From Clostridiales bacterium (lineage in GTDB: Bacteria > Bacillota > Clostridia > Christensenellales > UMGS416), in contig JAAYXU010000156.1 in the NCBI GenBank assembly GCA_012515725.1, positions 1 through 5,346 of the forward strand: DNA of 5,346 nt, in the 5' to 3' direction. This document shows, piece after piece, positions 1 through 5,346 of this stretch. A program made the position numbers and the translations under genes. How positions within the stretch are numbered: position 1 is the stretch's first letter; each line of letters starts with the position of its first letter. Below the pieces are notes generated by a model. The model did not search any database and was not told where the DNA came from. It saw only the letters and a program-made list of their open reading frames with translations.

Positions 1-177
1 GCGCGGAAAAAGCTCTATCTCGCCCAGATTCCGCCTGGCGCTTATGGGGTGTATGTCGAGCGGGTAGTAGGACTTCTGGCGGAGCATGTAGCGGACGCTT
101 TCCTCGCTGGCCGCCTCGAACATGCCGCTTACCTTCTGCCCGCTCATATTGGTCGCCGTGTACTGATAGCTCGGCAT
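1..177 (-). CDS. pilC: Type IV pilus inner-membrane platform protein PilC (GspF family), N-terminal part only
   Basis: Only the first 59 codons lie in the window; the gene continues past base 1. The protein begins MPSYQYTATNMSGQKVSG and continues with FEAASEESVRYMLRQKSYYP, the usual PilC/GspF opening: a short beta segment (Y-x-Y-x-A), a G-x-K-x-x-G turn, then a helix with L-R-x-K and Y-Y-P-L. The cytoplasmic GspF domains and membrane helices expected of this family (about 400 residues in all) are outside the window. PilC sits in the inner membrane and transmits the work of the PilB and PilT ATPases to the pilin fibre. The ATG at 175-177 is preceded by a consensus AGGAGG (185-190, minus strand) with 7 bases between, so the start is secure. 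It follows pilT by 22 bases and is surely cotranscribed. GspF of a type II secretion system is the alternative, but the adjacent pilT favours a pilus. Confidence 0.88.
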   Translation of the reverse strand, partial: MPSYQYTATNMSGQKVSGMFEAASEESVRYMLRQKSYYPLDIHPISARRNLGEIELFPR

Positions 178-199
178 CGCCGACCCTCCTGTTCCTTTG

Positions 200-1255
200 T
201 CAGAGATGAATGAGTCGCTGCATGTATTCGGCGTCCACGCTGTGGAGCATCGCCTCATCGAGCGTGATGAGCCCGTTCTTGTACAGGTCGACGATTGCGT
301 TGTCCATCGTTTTCATGCCCTGCCGGGCCGATGTCATTATGACGTTGTTGATCTGCGGGGTCTTGCCCTCGCGGATGAGATTGCGCACTGCGGGGTTGGC
401 GAGCATGACCTCGACGGCGGCCACGCGGCCCTTCTCGTCCACGCGGGGGATGAGCTGCTGCGACACGACGCCCTGCAGCGTCATCGAGAGCTGCACGCGC
501 ACCTGCTGCTGCTGGTGGGGCGGAAAAACGTCGATCACGCGGTCGATGGTCTTGGCCGCGCCCACGGTGTGCAGTGTCGAGAGCACGAGGTGGCCCGTCT
601 CGGCGGCGGTGAGCGCGATGGCGATGGTCTCCAGGTCACGCATCTCACCCACCAGTATGATGTCTGGGTCCTCGCGCAGCGCGGCGCGCAGCGCGGCCGT
701 GTAGCTGCGCGTATCGTTGCCGATCTCGCGCTGGTTGACGATGCTCCGCTTGTGCCGGTGCAGGTACTCGATCGGGTCCTCGAGCGTGATGATGTGACAG
801 TCGCGCTTCGCGTTGATTAGGTCGATCATCGCGGCCAGCGTCGTGGACTTGCCGCTGCCCGTCGGGCCGGTCACGAGTATGAGCCCACGGCTTCTCCAGC
901 AGAGCTCCTCGGTGACGGTGGGCAGTCCCAGCTGCGCGAAGGAGAGTATCTTGCTCTCCACTAGGCGCATCGCCGCGGCGTAGCTGCCCCGCTGCGTGTA
1001 GGCGTTGACCCGGTAGCGGTACTGTCCAAAGACCGATACGGAAAGATCGACCTCGCCCAGCTCGCGGAGCTTCTCGAACTGCTCAGGCGACAGGAGCGCG
1101 CGTATGAACTCCTCCGTGTCGGCAGGGGTCAGCCGCTCTTCGTTGAGACGCACCAGGCGGCCGTGTACGCGGGATGTCGGGGGAATACCGACGGTCATAT
1201 GAAGGTCCGAAGCGCCCATGCTGGCGCTCTGTCTGAGCAAATCGTGTATGTCCAT
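200..1255 (-). CDS. pilT: Type IV pilus retraction ATPase PilT
   Basis: This 351-residue protein has the normal length for PilT, the hexameric cytoplasmic motor that depolymerises type IV pili and drives twitching motility. The N-terminal PAS-like domain spans roughly residues 1-110 and the RecA-like ATPase domain follows. Visible motifs are Walker A GPTGSGKST (130-138), Asp box T-L-E-D-P-I-E-Y (157-164), Walker B D-P-D-I-I-L-V-G-E with E204, and His box T-G-H-L-V-L-S-T-L-H-T (220-230). The C-terminal AVRNLIRE (289-296) is the PilT hallmark (usually AIRNLIRE) and separates it from PilB/GspE. There is no zinc tetracysteine, as expected for a retraction ATPase. The ATG at 1253-1255 has GGAAGGA five bases upstream. 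It lies 20 bases after pilB and 22 bases before pilC. All key residues are present and nothing looks broken. PilU is the main alternative, but the AxRNLIRE motif and operon position favour PilT. Confidence 0.96.
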   Translation of the reverse strand: MDIHDLLRQSASMGASDLHMTVGIPPTSRVHGRLVRLNEERLTPADTEEFIRALLSPEQFEKLRELGEVDLSVSVFGQYRYRVNAYTQRGSYAAAMRLVESKILSFAQLGLPTVTEELCWRSRGLILVTGPTGSGKSTTLAAMIDLINAKRDCHIITLEDPIEYLHRHKRSIVNQREIGNDTRSYTAALRAALREDPDIILVGEMRDLETIAIALTAAETGHLVLSTLHTVGAAKTIDRVIDVFPPHQQQQVRVQLSMTLQGVVSQQLIPRVDEKGRVAAVEVMLANPAVRNLIREGKTPQINNVIMTSARQGMKTMDNAIVDLYKNGLITLDEAMLHSVDAEYMQRLIHL

Positions 1256-1275
1256 CTTTATCCTTCCGTGAAAGC

Positions 1276-2976
1276 CTACTCTTCCTGAGTATAGGCTATT
1301 TTTACCACTTCGTCAATAGTCGTTACGCCCGCCCGCAGCAGCTTTACGGCCTCGGCCTTGAGACTGCTCATACCGTGGAGCGACGCGTAGTCGCGTATCT
1401 CGTCCACTCCGGCCTCCCGGTGAATCATGTCGCGCAGCGGACGCGTGATGGGCATGATCTCGTGCACCGCGATACGGCCGCGGTAGCCTGTCTCAGCGCA
1501 GTTGCCGCAGCCCGCGCCCCGATAGAATGTCTCGACGCTGTCAGCGGGCAGACCCAGGAACTCGAGATCATTCGCGGTGGGCCTGTACTCCTGGCGGCAC
1601 AGCGGGCATATGCGGCGCACCAGGCGCTGGGATATGACGCCCACGAGCGCCGAGGACAGCATATATGACTCCACGCCCATATCGATGAGCCGCGAGATCG
1701 TGCTGGCCGAGTCGTTGGTGTGGATCGTCGAGAGCACCAGGTGGCCGGTGATCGCGGCGCGTACCGCGATATCCACGGTCTCCTGGTCGCGTATCTCGCC
1801 GATCATGATTATGTCCGGGTCCTGCCGCAGTATGGACCTGAGGCCCGTGGCGAACGTAAGTCCCGCCTTCGGGTTGACCTGCACCTGATTGATGCCGTCT
1901 ATGAGGTACTCTACGGGGTCCTCGATCGTAATGATATTGTCGGCCTCGCTGTTGAGTTCGCTGAGCATCGTGTAGAGCGTCGTCGACTTTCCGCTTCCGG
2001 TAGGCCCGGTTACCAGTATAATACCATTGGGGTTTTTGAGAAGCTCGTCGAATTTCGTGAGGTTCTCCTGCGTAAATCCCAGCTCGCTCTTTGGGCGCAG
2101 GAAGTTCGTGCGGTCGAGAAGCCGCATGACCACCTTCTCGCCGTACACGCCCGGCAGCGTCGATACGCGCAGGTCGATATTGTGGTCGCCTATGACGACC
2201 TCGTAGCGGCCGTCCTGCGGTACACGCTTCTCGGCGATGTTCATGTCTGACATGATTTTGATACGGGTGATGAGCGCCGACTGCGCCTCCTTGGGGACGG
2301 TGAGCTCGGTGTGGAGCTTGCCGTCCACGCGGAAGCGGACGCGGACGCTGCTCTCGGCGGGTTCGACGTGTATATCGCTCGCGCCCTCTCGCGCGGCCTG
2401 CTCTATGAGCGAGTTGACGAGCCGCACTATGGGAGCGCTGCCGACCTCGTTGCCGATGTCGACCGCCGCCGCTTCGGCGGCGATTTCGTCGAGGCTCTGG
2501 GAGCGGCTGAAGTCCTCTATCGCCTTCTCGGCGTACTCGTTGCCGTAGAGCGCCTCGATCGCGTTGAGTATCGAGTCCTCTCTGGCAAGTAGCGGCTGTA
2601 TCTCCATATGCGTGACCATGCGCACGTCGTCGATAGCGAGGAAGCTGAAGGGGTCCTCCATCGCGACCTGCAGCCGGCCGCCCTCGTTGCGCACCGGCAC
2701 CAGCTTGTGGCGGCGGGCGATATTGACGGGCAGGAGCGAAGCCATCTCCGGAGAGATCGTGATCCTGTCAAGATCGATATAGGGCACACCCAGCTGCTTT
2801 TCCAGCACCCGCATGATCTGCGTGTCGGTGACGAGTTTTCTCTTCTTGAGGATATCGCCCAGACGCTGCCCGGTTTCGCGCTGCGCGGCCAGCGCGTCCT
2901 CGAGCTGCTCGCGGGTAATGATGCCCTCTTCCACCAGCATCTGGCCCAGATATTTCTTCTGTTTGAGTTCAGCCAT
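1276..2976 (-). CDS. pilB: Type IV pilus extension ATPase PilB (GspE family) with N-terminal MshEN domain
   Basis: This 566-residue hexameric ATPase powers pilin polymerisation at the inner membrane. Residues 9-61 form two 24-residue MshEN-type repeats (Y-L-G...Q at 9-32 and R-L-G...Q at 38-61) joined by five residues, the fold that binds cyclic di-GMP in MshE and some PilB proteins. The rest of the N-terminal domain runs to about 150, followed by an Ala/Glu-rich linker (about 160-175) and the ATPase domain. Motifs seen: G-A-S-D-I-H-V-E-P (198-206), Walker A GPTGSGKST (324-332), Asp box I-E-D-P-V-E-Y (351-357), Walker B D-P-D-I-I-M-I-G-E (E394), His box T-G-H-L-V-L-S-T-I-H-T (410-420), and a zinc site CPLC (457-460) plus CGNC (490-493). 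The start is forced: an in-frame TAG lies two codons upstream, and GGAAGGA precedes the ATG by 11 bases. It is the first gene of the operon. GspE is the alternative, but the adjacent pilT argues for PilB. Confidence 0.96.
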   Translation of the reverse strand: MAELKQKKYLGQMLVEEGIITREQLEDALAAQRETGQRLGDILKKRKLVTDTQIMRVLEKQLGVPYIDLDRITISPEMASLLPVNIARRHKLVPVRNEGGRLQVAMEDPFSFLAIDDVRMVTHMEIQPLLAREDSILNAIEALYGNEYAEKAIEDFSRSQSLDEIAAEAAAVDIGNEVGSAPIVRLVNSLIEQAAREGASDIHVEPAESSVRVRFRVDGKLHTELTVPKEAQSALITRIKIMSDMNIAEKRVPQDGRYEVVIGDHNIDLRVSTLPGVYGEKVVMRLLDRTNFLRPKSELGFTQENLTKFDELLKNPNGIILVTGPTGSGKSTTLYTMLSELNSEADNIITIEDPVEYLIDGINQVQVNPKAGLTFATGLRSILRQDPDIIMIGEIRDQETVDIAVRAAITGHLVLSTIHTNDSASTISRLIDMGVESYMLSSALVGVISQRLVRRICPLCRQEYRPTANDLEFLGLPADSVETFYRGAGCGNCAETGYRGRIAVHEIMPITRPLRDMIHREAGVDEIRDYASLHGMSSLKAEAVKLLRAGVTTIDEVVKIAYTQEE

Positions 2977-3046
2977 GAAGCGCTACATCCTTCCGCCATA
3001 CACACTGCCCGTACACCGATTATTGGACGGTGACGGAATACTAAAC

Positions 3047-3078
3047 TCCCGCGCAGCGGAGCATACTGGAGCGCGGGA
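3047..3078. repeat. GC-rich inverted repeat in the divergent intergenic region
   Basis: TCCCGCGC (3047-3054) and GCGCGGGA (3071-3078) are perfectly complementary and can form an 8-bp stem with a 16-base loop. A shorter alternative hairpin, CCGC-GCA-GCGG (3049-3059), overlaps the left arm. No T-run follows on either strand, so it is not a normal intrinsic terminator. If the pil operon starts near the minus-strand TATGAT at 3083-3088, this stem would sit at the very 5' end of the pil mRNA, where it could protect the transcript or act in regulation. An operator is also possible. The repeat is seen directly; its role is unknown. Confidence 0.4.
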
Positions 3079-3082
3079 TAAT

Positions 3083-3111
3083 ATCATACCCGGTTGACAA
3101 ATATATAATAA
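3083..3111 (-). promoter_or_regulatory. pilB: Weak candidate promoter for the pil operon
   Basis: On the minus strand, TATGAT (3083-3088) matches five of six bases of the -10 consensus. The hexamer 17 bases upstream is TTATTA (3106-3111), matching only three of six -35 bases, and there is no extended -10 TG. A start near 3076 would give an untranslated leader of about 100 bases. The region must contain a pil promoter because pilB is the first gene and the next gene upstream is divergent, but this placement is a guess. An alternative sigma factor or activator-dependent promoter is equally possible. Confidence 0.2.
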
Positions 3112-3122
3112 CACGAAATAAT
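3094..3122 (+). promoter_or_regulatory. rbsK: Sigma-70/sigma-A type promoter for the kinase-phosphorylase operon
   Basis: A perfect -35 box TTGACA (3094-3099) is followed after exactly 17 bases by AATAAT (3117-3122), a five-of-six match to the -10 consensus. The spacer is AT-rich, unlike the GC-rich coding DNA around it. Transcription would start near 3129, about 50 bases before the kinase start codon. A six-base inverted repeat, TACCCG (3087-3092) and CGGGTA (3124-3129), brackets the core promoter and could be coincidence or an operator pair. Confidence 0.7.
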
Positions 3123-3140
3123 ACGGGTAAACAGTAAATC

Positions 3141-3185
3141 ATGAAAAATTATCAATATATGAATAAAAGGATATGGTACGTATGA
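3141..3185 (+). CDS. Possible 14-codon leader peptide ahead of the kinase gene
   Basis: An open frame of 14 codons plus TGA encodes MKNYQYMNKRIWYV. It begins about 12 bases downstream of the predicted transcription start, and its TGA (3183-3185) overlaps the kinase ATG (3182-3184) as ATGA, the same overlap type seen between the kinase and the phosphorylase. Four of 14 residues are aromatic (three Tyr, one Trp). No convincing Shine-Dalgarno precedes it, so translation is doubtful. A frame this short can arise by chance in AT-rich DNA. If translated, it would couple to the kinase start or respond to aromatic aminoacyl-tRNA supply; both are inference. Confidence 0.2.
   Translation: MKNYQYMNKRIWYV
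3165..3171 (+). promoter_or_regulatory. rbsK: Shine-Dalgarno site that decides the kinase start
   Basis: AAAAGGA lies one base before an ATG at 3173-3175 and ten bases before an in-frame ATG at 3182-3184. One base is too close for initiation, so the downstream ATG is the better start. This removes three residues (MVR) from the longest possible frame. Confidence 0.6.
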
Positions 3186-4120
3186 AGCAGGGATACAGCT
3201 GCGCTATAGCGGTGCTGGGAAGCCTCAACTACGACTTCGTGGTGCGGGGGCCCCGCCTGCCCGTCCGGGGTGAAACCGTGATGGGCGACCGCTTCAACAT
3301 GCAGTGCGGCGGCAAGGGCGCGAATCAGGCCTGTCAGGCGGTGCTGCTGGGCGCGCGAGTGACTATGATCGGCTGCGTCGGCCGGGATTTCATGGGCGAC
3401 GAGCAGCTCAAGTCGCTGGGCGGCGCGGGCGCGGAGCTCGCGCACATATACAGACACCCGAACCTTCCGACCGGCGCGTGCGCGATCCATGTGGACAGCC
3501 GCGGGGACAATACGATCATGGTCGCGGCCGGAGCGAACAACGCCGTGACGCCCGCGATGGTCGAGGCGGCCCGCGAGGAGATAGAGAGCGCCGACGTATT
3601 CGTAACGCAGCTCGAGATCGGCGAGGCCGCCATCATACGGGGGCTTCAAATCGCCAGCGCGGCGGGCCGCTTCGTGATGCTCGACCCCGCGCCCATGCGG
3701 CCCATTCCCGAGACTGTCTGGGGCATGATCGACCTTGTGAAGCCCAATGAAACCGAGGCGGCCTACTACACGGGCATCGCGCGGGAGGGCCGGAGTCTTA
3801 CCGAGTGGGCCGCCCAGATGGCCGCGAAGCTGCGCGCGATGGGGCCGCGTCACGCGGTCATTACGCTGGGCCGTGAGGGCGCATGGTACGACGGGCCCGA
3901 TGGCGCGTTCCTCGTACCGGGATTCGCAGTCGACGCGGTGGACACGACCGGCTCGGGAGACTCCTTCTCGGGTGCGCTGGCCGTCGCGATCGCGGAGGGC
4001 ATGCCGATGCGCGACGCGATCCTATTCGCGAACGCCGCCGGCGCGGTGACGGCGACGCGCGACGGAGCGCAGACCTCGATGCGCGGCAGGGAGCATGTGG
4101 AGGCGCTGCTACACCGATGA
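3182..4120 (+). CDS. rbsK: Ribokinase-like PfkB-family sugar kinase
   Basis: The 312-residue product has the length and motif order of ribokinase, which transfers the ATP gamma-phosphate to O5 of ribose in the cytoplasm. Seen in order: GSLNYDFVV (13-21; N16 and D18 at the sugar-binding position), GGKGANQA (43-50, first PfkB signature), T-G-A-C-A-I-H-V-D (97-105), L-D-P-A-P (167-171), V-K-P-N-E-T-E-A (186-193), V-I-T-L-G-R-E-G-A (226-234) and D-T-T-G-S-G-D-S-F-S-G-A (254-265), where D260 is the expected catalytic base. A C-terminal A-T-R-D-G-A-Q-T-S-M stretch (291-300) resembles the monovalent-cation loop. The ATG at 3182 is chosen over 3173 because of ribosome-site spacing. Its TGA overlaps the next gene's ATG, so translation is probably coupled. 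Next to a pyrimidine phosphorylase, the substrate could be ribose, deoxyribose or possibly a nucleoside; PfkB members are hard to separate by sequence alone. The family is secure, the exact substrate is not. Confidence 0.85.
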   Translation: MKQGYSCAIAVLGSLNYDFVVRGPRLPVRGETVMGDRFNMQCGGKGANQACQAVLLGARVTMIGCVGRDFMGDEQLKSLGGAGAELAHIYRHPNLPTGACAIHVDSRGDNTIMVAAGANNAVTPAMVEAAREEIESADVFVTQLEIGEAAIIRGLQIASAAGRFVMLDPAPMRPIPETVWGMIDLVKPNETEAAYYTGIAREGRSLTEWAAQMAAKLRAMGPRHAVITLGREGAWYDGPDGAFLVPGFAVDAVDTTGSGDSFSGALAVAIAEGMPMRDAILFANAAGAVTATRDGAQTSMRGREHVEALLHR

Positions 4121-5346
4121 ATATGCTGACCCTCATTGAGAAAAAGAAGCGCGGCGAAGCGCTCTCGGAGGCCGAGATCCGATTTTTTATCACCGGATAC
4201 ATTGGCGGGGAGATACCCGACTATCAGGCGTCGGCGCTGCTTATGGCGGTGTGCTTTATGGGCATGGACGCCGCCGAGACCCAGGCGCTGACGCAGGCGA
4301 TGGCCGAGTCGGGCGAGCGGGCCGATCTCTCGGGTATTCCCGGCATCAAGGTCGACAAGCACAGCACCGGCGGCGTGGCCGACACGACCACGCTCATAGC
4401 CGCGCCGCTCGCCGCGGCCTGCGGGGTTCCGGTCGCGAAGATGTCAGGCCGGGGGCTGGGTCATACCGGCGGCACGCTCGACAAACTGGCCGCGATACCC
4501 GGCATGCGCACCTCGTTCACGGTGCGTGAGCTCATGCGCCTCGTGGAGAGGGTCGGCATAGCGGTCGTCGGGCAGACCGGCGACCTGGCCCCGGCAGACC
4601 GTATGCTGTACGCGCTGCGCGACGTGACCGCGACGGTAGACAGTCCTCCGCTCATAGCGTCGAGCATCATGAGCAAGAAGATAGCCGCGGGCTGCCAGGC
4701 CCTGGCGCTGGACGTCAAGTTCGGGTCGGGGGCGTTTAACCCGACGCCCGAGCGCGCATATGAGCTGGCCCGCACGATGGCCGAGCTTGGCCGCCTGAGC
4801 GGCGTGCGCACGACGGCTCTCATCACCGACATGAACGAGCCGCTGGGGCGGCGCGTTGGAAACGGGCTGGAGGTAGCCGAGGCTCTCGACGTGCTGTCGG
4901 GACGCATAGCGGGGGGCAGACTCCTTAGCGTAGCGCTGGCGCTTGCGGCTGAAATGCTGACGCTGGGTGGCATAGCCCCGACGCCTGAGGCGGCGCGGCC
5001 GCTGCTCATGCGCGCGCTTCAGGAGGGCCGGGGCATGGAAAAGCTGCTGGAGATGGTGGCGGCCCAGGGCGGGGACGCGGCCGCGCTCGAGCGGCCCGGC
5101 ACGCTGTGGCCCGTGCGCCGGGTCGAGGAAGTTTTAGCCGGGCGGGACGGGTACGTGGCGCGGATCGACGCGCGCGCCGTCGGGCGGGCCGCGGGCCTCA
5201 TCGGCGCGGGCCGCTTCCGGAAGGACGACGTCATCGATCCGGCGGTAGGTGTAACGATGCACTGCCGACTCGGGGACGCGGTGCACAGGGGCGATCCCTT
5301 AGCGACGCTCCACATAAACGCCGAGGGCCACGCCGCGGAGGCCCGC
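4117..5346 (+). CDS. pdp: Pyrimidine-nucleoside phosphorylase (thymidine phosphorylase family), C-terminus cut by window end
   Basis: The frame is open for 410 codons to the window edge; the family is about 435 residues, so only the last 25 or so are missing. The enzyme cleaves thymidine, deoxyuridine and often uridine with phosphate to free base and (deoxy)ribose-1-phosphate in the cytoplasm. The start MNMLTLIEKKKRGEALS matches the family opening. Further motifs are V-D-K-H-S-T-G-G-V-A-D (79-89, phosphate and cation site), SGRGLGHTGGTLDKL (110-124, family signature), Y-A-L-R-D-V-T-A-T-V-D (165-175) with R168, and S183 and K187 in I-A-S-S-I-M-S-K-K (180-188), aligning with the catalytic Arg, Ser and Lys of E. 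coli DeoA. The signature ends in Ala125 where Glu is usual. I-A-S-S-I-M-S-K-K-I-A-A-G resembles the broad-specificity Bacillus Pdp more than DeoA, so both uridine and thymidine may be substrates. The start overlaps the kinase stop (ATGA), with GGAGG (4099-4103) 13 bases upstream. Confidence 0.93.
   Translation, partial: MNMLTLIEKKKRGEALSEAEIRFFITGYIGGEIPDYQASALLMAVCFMGMDAAETQALTQAMAESGERADLSGIPGIKVDKHSTGGVADTTTLIAAPLAAACGVPVAKMSGRGLGHTGGTLDKLAAIPGMRTSFTVRELMRLVERVGIAVVGQTGDLAPADRMLYALRDVTATVDSPPLIASSIMSKKIAAGCQALALDVKFGSGAFNPTPERAYELARTMAELGRLSGVRTTALITDMNEPLGRRVGNGLEVAEALDVLSGRIAGGRLLSVALALAAEMLTLGGIAPTPEAARPLLMRALQEGRGMEKLLEMVAAQGGDAAALERPGTLWPVRRVEEVLAGRDGYVARIDARAVGRAAGLIGAGRFRKDDVIDPAVGVTMHCRLGDAVHRGDPLATLHINAEGHAAEAR

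Noticed and set aside
197..820. 207-codon plus-strand open frame opposite pilT
   Set aside because: It is antisense to a pilT with every family motif. The translation is rich in His, Val, Arg and Asp with no recognisable domain, typical of a GC-rich shadow frame.
1256..1275. Internal promoter or terminator between pilB and pilT
   Set aside because: The 20-base gap holds only the pilT ribosome site; no hairpin or promoter boxes are visible.
2467..2482. Perfect 6-bp stem CGCCGC-TTCG-GCGGCG inside pilB
   Set aside because: It lies in codons for the Ala-rich linker, where GC-rich repeats of Ala codons make such palindromes likely. The UUCG loop would be on the non-mRNA strand, and no T-run follows.
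2983..2988. ATG immediately followed by TAG just upstream of pilB (minus strand)
   Set aside because: This start-stop pair overlaps the pilB Shine-Dalgarno, leaving no room for its own ribosome site.
2517..3005. 162-codon minus-strand frame overlapping the start of pilB in another frame
   Set aside because: Its Ser/Arg/Trp-rich product is the out-of-frame reading of the MshEN coding region; pilB has the motifs and the ribosome site.
2977..3100. A cyclic di-GMP (GEMM) riboswitch upstream of pilB
   Set aside because: Such switches occur before pilus genes in Clostridia, so I looked. The GGTGACGG at 3029-3036 is on the wrong strand for pilB and lacks the rest of the conserved core.
3173..3181. 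ATG at 3173 as the kinase start
   Set aside because: Only one base separates it from the AAAAGGA ribosome site; the in-frame ATG at 3182 has a workable spacing of ten.
3152..3853. 233-codon minus-strand open frame opposite the kinase
   Set aside because: It lies antisense to the conserved kinase motifs, has a low-complexity His/Arg/Ala composition, and would read through the kinase promoter-proximal region. It is a shadow frame.

Overview
This window comes from a GC-rich bacterial chromosome. It carries two divergent gene groups separated by one AT-rich intergenic region at about 2977-3181. Both groups run off the ends of the window. The lineage is not certain. The type IV pilus gene order pilB-pilT-pilC, a pyrimidine-nucleoside phosphorylase of the Bacillus/Clostridium type, good Shine-Dalgarno sites and a sigma-A-like promoter fit Bacillota (Clostridia-like). 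This is inferred from remembered family sequences, not from a search. Isoleucine codon ATA is used heavily in genes of both strands despite the high GC, which suggests the two groups share a genomic background.

Left part (1-2976, minus strand): pilB (extension ATPase), pilT (retraction ATPase) and the first 59 codons of pilC (inner-membrane platform protein). The genes are separated by only 20 and 22 bases, each gap holds a Shine-Dalgarno sequence, and they almost certainly form one operon read from right to left. PilB polymerises pilin, PilT depolymerises it, and PilC is the membrane platform on which both motors act. PilB starts with a tandem MshEN-type motif pair, which suggests control by cyclic di-GMP.

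Middle (2977-3181): the divergent control region. It has a clear plus-strand promoter (TTGACA, 17 bases, AATAAT), a GC-rich hairpin near the likely 5' end of the pil transcript, a weak candidate minus-strand promoter, and a 14-codon aromatic-rich open frame whose TGA overlaps the ATG of the kinase gene.

Right part (3182-5346, plus strand): a ribokinase-like PfkB sugar kinase followed, with an ATGA stop/start overlap, by a pyrimidine-nucleoside phosphorylase cut off by the window end after 410 codons. Together they look like a nucleoside/pentose salvage operon: the phosphorylase splits pyrimidine nucleosides into base and (deoxy)ribose-1-phosphate, and the kinase phosphorylates a pentose or related sugar.

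The genes are all of known families and I see no new enzyme system, mobile element, RNA gene or CRISPR array. The least ordinary points are the possible leader peptide, the MshEN motifs with two substitutions, and the kinase/phosphorylase pairing.
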